A stretch of 64,000 bases of DNA from Balanoglossus misakiensis (Eukaryota; Hemichordata), in contig CM082592.2 in NCBI GenBank assembly GCA_040954595.2, forward strand, positions 6,138,001 through 6,202,000, given 5' to 3'. A program made the position numbers and the translations under genes. The notes beneath the pieces are model-generated. The model saw nothing but the letters and a program-made list of their open reading frames with translations, had not been told where the DNA came from and made no database searches. Below are positions 58,201 through 64,000 of this stretch, in pieces (within the stretch, counting starts at the first letter, position 1; each line of letters opens with the position of its first letter).

Positions 58201-61200
58201 TCACAGGAACCGAACATGCCACTGAAATGTTGATGTAGTAACTTTACGATGTAATCATGGACTGATTTGGATGGAACTGTCAATCTCACTATCACACACA
58301 GCTGTCAATCATGATTTCAATTTTCTCTAATAAGTGGAATTACCCTGTCACTGACATAGTTTGGTCCAAATCTATTGTTTCCTATGGGAAAGTGGCGCCC
58401 AAAGATGAATAAAGGGGTGAGCGTGTTTCCTACCTTCCGGAGCTGTCCTGCATGTTGGGATTGGCTCCAAACTGCAGGAGGAGATCAGCGACTCGGGCCA
58501 TACCATCCATGGTGTCTTTGCTGGCAATGCCCGGGTTGTAGGCCGCAACGATGTGAAGTGTGGTCTCTCTGTCTTTGTGTGTGGCCGCGTTCGTCTTGGC
58601 GCCATTCTTGATGAGGAAACTGGCAGAAAACTCATCACCTGGATTTTAGGAAATAAAGAATGAGTCAGAGGCTTTGCAGAATTTGTTCTTATACTTGTGG
58701 CAAAGTATGAAAGAAATGTTAAGATTCTGACTGCCATCTTTGCCTTTATGGGGAATGTGTATGCTTGGACACACCATTTTAACCCTTTCACCCCCAGTTC
58801 CCCCTTGACCATCAAATCAAAATATTAATTTTTTTTTCAGGCAGAATTATTCATTCTTTTCAAGTATTCTTGTTCCAGATCAAAGAACTAATGAGAGGTC
58901 ACCGCATCAATCTCGGCATCACAGAACTACACGTGACATTTACAAACAGAAGAAATTCAAGATGGCTGCCAAACAGACAGTTATCTCCATCAGATTTGCG
59001 ATGTTTATGAAAACACTGAATTGCATAGAAACACTGAACTTCCCTGGTGCGTACATTGTATGCCACCACCCAGTAACAGATACAAAATCATGAGTAGCAT
59101 GGTATTTTTTGAGAGAGAAAAAAAAACAGGCACTTCACCTCTCTTGGCAGCTTTGTGTAGGAGACATTGTCCATTATTGTCGGTCATGTCAACATCCACC
59201 TTGTGTTTAATGAGCTCTGTTGCTATGCTCTCCTGTTTGGTTACCAGGGCCAGGTCCAATGGCAGATCACCTTGGTCGTCTAATACGTTCAGTTTCCCTG
59301 GCAACTGAAAATGAAGATATGATTGATAGCAGATTCAACCACACACTGAAGTACGAAATGCAAGATATCCAGTTATTTTTTTCAATAAAAAATGTATATC
59401 CAAAATCCAAAATTTCAAGATGGCTGCCTCACCTGAGCATCGTACTCCATAAGGTAGAGAAATACCACATCTTCTCGGTGGTTTCTGATGGCCGTGTGAA
59501 GTGGATACTCTGTCTTGGCTTTGAACATCTTGTACAGCAATGGCGCTGTCATGCTCACAAAGTCCCCACTGCCAAAGTCACCCTACACAAGAAAGAGAGA
59601 GAAATAATATGTTAAGATTCACCCAAACCATGGTAACAATTAAGTTAAACTACAGGATATGGGAAAACAAGTTTCTTTCCTTCAACTTACTGACAATTTC
59701 AGATATTCACAAATGTTGCCTTTTACTGTGAAACTGGGCCGTGACCTTTCAAAGAATCAAAGAACACCAAACCTTACCCACTTTTCACTACACTGTATAT
59801 TTTGACTTGTAACTTTGTAGTCGGCAAAGAAGAGATGAAAGCTTTTGACTTACCCAGTGGTTTGAAATAATTTCAGAGCAGTATTCTCGTAGTTTTGTGG
59901 CGCCTATTTCATCTGCTGTGGCATAAAACTTGATGCAGTTTCTAACGTTGACCGAAGACATCAATGCCTTTTCACACCTGAAAAAAAAAATATTTTTTTT
60001 GTTTCGAAGTTAGGAAATCAGTGTTACTTTTTAAAACACAGCCAGAAACCAGTGAGTGCAAGGTAACACGAGCAGTAATTTTCTGATACACACATCTACA
60101 CTGATACTTTTGTTAAACGCAACAAGGAACAGACTGCACCCACCTATCTCCTAGTCCGATTAACTTAAACTGACTCGCTGCTTTCAGAAGCTGTAAGACG
60201 AAGGTATCGTCGGCCTTGATGTCTGCTTGGTCTGTGTAGATCCACTTCATCATTGTGACGCCAACATCGTACGGTATACCTGCAAGGAAAAATCAACACC
60301 TCAGTTTGGTAGATGTTCTACTTTTCTGGCAAGGTGGTGTATTGCCACTCATTTCAGACTATAGCAAGGCGATATCATTTACAATGCAAACAGTCAAACA
60401 TGTTTGCACACAGTTAAATAAATCACGCATTCATGCTGTTTACACATTTCATTTTTATGTATGGCTGTGTTATTTATCATCTGGCCAGTACTACTGCAAC
60501 ATTAATAATTTTTATGATAATCTAAGTAAACGTCAAGATTTATCAAATGAGGTTGTAAATGAGTTCAGCATTTGAAATGTACACAGCAGGTGTATTTATC
60601 AATGTGAGCGAACCAGCACACAGTGAAGCATCTCCATGGAAACGCATAACAACACCTGGACTTGTACAAAGGTGTGCAAAATAAAATTGTACATATAACA
60701 CTGAGCAGTGTAGCCGAAAGGGAATAGACTGAAAGTAATGTATCAGTCTCTCCTCATCTTTCAATTCACGTTACTATGGTATCAGGTATCTGCAATCTCC
60801 TGTCACTATGGTAACCATCTCCTACATCCCGTCACTACAGTTATGAACCTCAAACTACATTTATTCGCACAGCGGTGGACCCATTGTTGAGCCACTGCAA
60901 CACGGGGTGAAAGTCTCTTAATGTCTAGACATACCGCATTAGTAACAATATTTTTTTTAACATAAAGGTGAAAAAAGGTCAAGCCAGTGACTCATATAGT
61001 CACCGCTGCATGTCATGAGCAAAAATTCTGCCCCGATACAATTTTTTTGACAAGTACAATATAAATTAGAATTTCACACAATTTTTTTGCCTCTTTACTG
61101 CACATGAAAAATAAAATATTCAAATGCAAGTCCTGATTAACATTGACACTTTTTTGTGGGTGTGCGACCGACTGAACTGGGACTGAGCATGAATCTGTGT

Positions 61201-62517
61201 GGAAGCTTTGAACTGATGATCTACCTGAGAAGTCCAATGATTGCACATTTGCCAGGTCAGTCACTCCCCACGAGTCGCTGCGTGTGGCCAACACAAACTT
61301 GTGAGCCTTGATGTCGCGACCGTCAATTCGAATACTCAGGTCACTGCAAGAGACACGAGAGAGCGAGTTATTAAAAATGTAAGTAGTGAAAGCAGACTAC
61401 AAATCCAGATGTTGCCCTCACACTCACTTGTTGCTATTTAAGTATAACTAAACATGTCTTTATGTTGTTTTTTCCATTTAACATGTAGTACTGTATACAA
61501 AACTCTACATGAAGACAATTACCTGTACAGCTCTCTGTCAAACAGATCGGCCACCGTTTTCAACATCCGGGAGACAAAACTGTCGTCATCCAGCTTGCCT
61601 CCCGCCGCAGCTGATATGTTATACTTTTGCTCCACTTCAGCCAGTTTGTTCTGCAGCTTGACATATTCCTGGCGAAGCAGGTCAAGGTGACGCTGCAATT
61701 TTTCCACCTCAGCTGGAGAACGGAGAGAAAGGGGGAAGCGTTTTAAAATATTGCACAGCACACCCAATCATCTTGATCACTGATTCTGTGTGTGTGTCGA
61801 GCGTCTATGGTGATATCCCTCAGGATGTTCACGGGTAACATAGAACTTATGTTCTTTATCACTCGTCAATCAACCCTACTAACACTACACTTTGACTGAA
61901 GTGCCCCTCCCACCAGCTGGGGGGGGGGGGGGTTCTGGTTTAGGGTAATATTCGCTTGATTGCTAAATTCTGGTACAAATTCGGATCGTTCAAAATGCTT
62001 TGAAGACAGGCATGTCATTCTCCTCTATAAACTGCAAAAATACGGTGGATAGCCGTTCACGACGCGGCCATGTGCACGACCAGTCTATATATCTACTTGC
62101 AACTATGTAACATGAAATGAATGTTGTACACTAAGTCATAGTCCGACTGTGACATTTGACTGTCGCTGTTCATGAGTTTGAGTGCGATGGTACATTAGAC
62201 TTTGGGCCTGTCCCCTTTTCCTCATTTGTCTTTCGGTTTGACCGGAAGTAACATTCACAATAGCATATCACCGTTACCCGGGTCGTCTGTCGTCGGCTGC
62301 AGTACATAGTAAAGTGGGAGGGTACTGCCCAGCCTCTGATAACCAGACCGGAATATTGCCTATACATTGAACTTTGATCGAACTCCTGGTCACCACACAT
62401 TGCCGTGATATTTCTTATAGTCGAATTATGAAAGGAAATGCACCTGACCGACCTGGAGATCCCATCCGCACGTAAATATTGTCAAATACCGAGTATCAAA
62501 GGCTTACCTTCCGCCAT
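52277..62517 (-). CDS. ANKFY1: ANKFY1 / Rabankyrin-5, BTB-ankyrin-FYVE endosomal protein
   Basis: Rab5 effector on early endosomes and macropinosomes; its FYVE finger binds PtdIns3P. 23 coding exons on the minus strand: 62508-62517, 61523-61712, 61225-61343, 60144-60279, 59854-59977, 59433-59582, 59139-59304, 58434-58638, 58095-58163, 57744-57895, 57293-57390, 56918-57152, 56210-56462, 55628-55915, 55265-55421, 54781-54981, 54395-54571, 53932-54079, 53693-53783, 53356-53480, 52917-53063, 52704-52794, 52277-52409. Total 3465 nt, 1154 residues (human about 1169); every phase closes. Order: coiled coil (LRQEYVKLQNKLAEVEQKY), BTB (IKAHKFVLATRSDSW), BACK-like segment, about 20 ankyrin repeats (for example GRTPIHIAITNQHD, GRNFLHIAITNSD), then FYVE from about residue 1081 with RKHHCRHCG and paired cysteines to VRVCDMC. 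Exon 1 codes only MAE plus one base. Two donors are weak (GTCTGT at 55264, GTTGGT at 54780). Confidence 0.98.
55955..56133. mobile_element. TA-type pogo-like MITE, copy 2
   Basis: 179 bp in an ANKFY1 intron. It begins CAGTAAAACCTGTCTGCAGT and ends TTTTTCACTG followed by TA. Block order is the same as in 44385-44562 throughout, including ACATGTTAA, CAGAACCTCTGTAAAC and CTTCAGTGT. The left TA has mutated to GA and the right end is decayed, so it is older than copy 1. Confidence 0.65.
58345..58420. repeat. Short inverted-repeat element, copy 5 (inverted, degenerate)
   Basis: Contains TTTGGTCCAAATC and GTTTCCTATGGGAAA, the reverse complement of the CCATAGGAAAC core of the family. Sits between ANKFY1 exons 8 and 9, ending just before exon 8. 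Confidence 0.4.
58782..58812. repeat. CCCTTTCACC family fragment, copy 6
   Basis: Starts TTAACCCTTTCACCCCCAG, the left end of the family only; no right end found. In an ANKFY1 intron. Confidence 0.45.
61919..61932. repeat. Poly(G) run
   Basis: Fourteen consecutive G in ANKFY1 intron 1. Confidence 0.9.
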
Positions 62518-63383
62518 CTTCGATCACTTCGATTCTCGCGAGATCTTTCGACGAGACTACGCGTGAAGTCGCGGAAACGCCACCCAGGGTCGTGTCCCAG
62601 AATGCCCTATACATGCACCTGGGCTGTACCATACCAGTCCACTTCACAACAACTGTTTTCCAGACAAAAGATAGAATTCTCATATTTGCCACTCATTTTA
62701 GCGACACAGACACAGACAATAGCAACAACACTGACTGTTTTCACTCAAGAACATTTTCCCCTGAACTTCATAATATGCTACTGACGGAATTTTGAAGTTG
62801 TTGGCAAATAATTCAGTACGGCACGGTGACTTTTGATAAATTCGATGAACAAAATCACTTTCAAAGCTGATAACTAAAGTGGCTGTAGCTCCCATTTACT
62901 GTAGATATTATATTAGGTCCACCAAGTTTCTGGCCAATAATAGCAGATAATAAAATTACATAACATGTCCACTGTTAGCCATTTACTATATTAACATAGC
63001 ACTGGTTAAATAAAGGTATAGGAACTCTAAGATATTTAATCGAACCGTAATATTCGAGATTACGTCATGGATCCTTTCTGCAGACTTACCAGAAGACACA
63101 TCGTTGCTGCGCGCAACATCGCAACTGGATACGTCTATTGTTAACCACTGAGATTTCGGCGAATTCACGATTTGCAAAAAGACACTTAGACGTTGCTTCA
63201 TGACCATGGCATTGTAATGTTAATTGAAGATCAGAATGTGTCGCTCTGTGTCTATGGAGTGACTGTGCTCTGTGTGACTGACGATAGTGACAGATACCAT
63301 TTTTGAGTTGTTCAACACGCGAGAGACATCTCTTCGTTTTATACCTGGAGTTGATCACGGACTGGTAGTCTGGTTAGCGGTCG
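62518..63383. promoter_or_regulatory. Upstream region shared by ANKFY1 and the type II membrane protein gene
   Basis: 866 bases between divergent start codons. The ANKFY1-proximal 80 bases are CpG-rich; the middle is AT-rich. No TATA box or other strong motif recognised. Confidence 0.35.
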
Positions 63384-63573
63384 ATGCTGAGAGGATACAC
63401 CAGGCGACCGAAGAAAATGGCTTTATTCAAGTTACATAATCTGGGAGACCTGCGTCTTACCAGGATCGTAATTTTGGCCGCAGCATGCATGTCAGCGTTT
63501 GCTTATTTCAAACTCATTCACTCCGGTGACGGTAAAACTACCGCATACCCTGGCCATCCGGGATATGAATCAG
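63384..63573 (+). CDS. First exon of an unidentified type II membrane protein (3'-incomplete)
   Basis: The open frame ends at a good donor, TCAG|GTAGGT (63574), after 63 codons plus one base. Two in-frame starts exist, 63384 and 63417. The second (AAAATGG) has the stronger context and gives a short basic cytosolic tail (MALFKLHNLGDLRLTR), then one hydrophobic segment (IVILAAACMSAFAYF) and a polar stem (GYESG). That layout is usual for Golgi glycosyltransferases and sulfotransferases, but the catalytic part is outside the window, so no family is assigned. It diverges from ANKFY1. Confidence 0.55.
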
Positions 63574-64000
63574 GTAGGTGTATCCACGGTGTATCCGAAT
63601 GATCAAAAATTACGCTAGAACAGTCTGTTTGAGCGACTCCCGAATAACTGTAAATGTTATTACACAGACCAAATAGTACTTCCCCAGGGCCATTGTTTGT
63701 GCACGATCCTGGTGCAGACATTTATGTAATAAAGCACCTTGTACTTCGCAGTTCAAGTCGTGTGTGATTATACTTTGCAAAGTATGCAAAAAGGTCTAAA
63801 TCCTTTTTCATTCTCGAAATCCATAACGTTAACTTTACGGAAGAAAAAAAATCCAAACTGTAGATACTGCCGGTATATAAACATATGACCCCCCGGTTCA
63901 CCCACATGGAAGCTCCCTAATTGTGCTCGGTATTTATTGATAACGCGGTGCTCCAAAACATCTCAGCAGCAGATAGTATGCAGGACACTTTGTCGAAATT
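63574..64000 (+). other. Intron start of the type II membrane protein gene
   Basis: No second exon or other feature recognised before the window ends. Confidence 0.4.

Overview
The window is eukaryotic nuclear DNA from an invertebrate animal. Genes are split by GT-AG introns (or are single-exon), and the proteins are metazoan: a RAD9 checkpoint clamp subunit, PPTC7, MED19, PGAM5, TATDN2, ANKFY1/Rabankyrin-5, a CYP4 cytochrome P450 and a rhodopsin-family GPCR. The convergent RAD9-PPTC7 pair matches, as I recall it, the arrangement of human RAD9B and PPTC7. With compact genes, short introns, many small inverted-repeat elements and moderate GC, an invertebrate deuterostome (hemichordate or cephalochordate) is my best guess. 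A lophotrochozoan cannot be excluded from sequence alone.

Layout. 1-3.4 kb (+): all but the first exon(s) of RAD9. 3.6-16.3 kb (-): PPTC7, six coding exons, long 3'UTR, large introns rich in inverted repeats. 16.5-17.0 kb: a 457-bp foldback element with a 9-bp target duplication. 18.1-21.1 kb (+): a small three-exon gene encoding only the C-terminal EF-hand module of an alpha-actinin. 22.3-23.6 kb (-): an intronless GPCR of 425 residues. 23.6-31.0 kb: no gene that I can support, with one large GAAT microsatellite and a CpG-rich patch carrying a duplicated CRE-like module. 31.0-31.3 kb (-): an orphan cysteine-rich, probably secreted first exon. 34.2-38.7 kb (-): a complete ten-exon CYP4. 39.7-41.7 kb (+): MED19, six exons. 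43.6-45.6 kb (-): PGAM5, five exons, head-to-head with 46.3-49.8 kb (+): TATDN2 in one 1169-codon exon. 52.3-62.5 kb (-): ANKFY1, 23 coding exons, 1154 residues. 63.4-63.6 kb (+): first exon of an unidentified type II membrane protein that runs out of the window.

The genes do not form a pathway. Functions cover the DNA damage checkpoint (RAD9), mitochondrial phosphatases (PPTC7, PGAM5), Mediator (MED19), endosome traffic (ANKFY1), fatty-acid or xenobiotic oxidation (CYP4), a TatD-type hydrolase (TATDN2) and peptide-receptor-like signalling (GPCR). Two neighbouring pairs are convergent with close or overlapping 3' ends (RAD9/PPTC7, TATDN2/ANKFY1). Two are divergent from short shared upstream regions (PGAM5/TATDN2, ANKFY1/type II protein).

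Exon boundaries were read by eye: I placed AG acceptors and GT donors, checked that phases close across every junction, and compared with remembered vertebrate family members. No database search was possible. No CRISPR, rRNA, tRNA, viral or toxin gene was seen. I found no clear new molecular system. The best candidates for something undescribed are the stand-alone alpha-actinin EF-hand gene, the orphan secreted exon and the inverted-repeat families.
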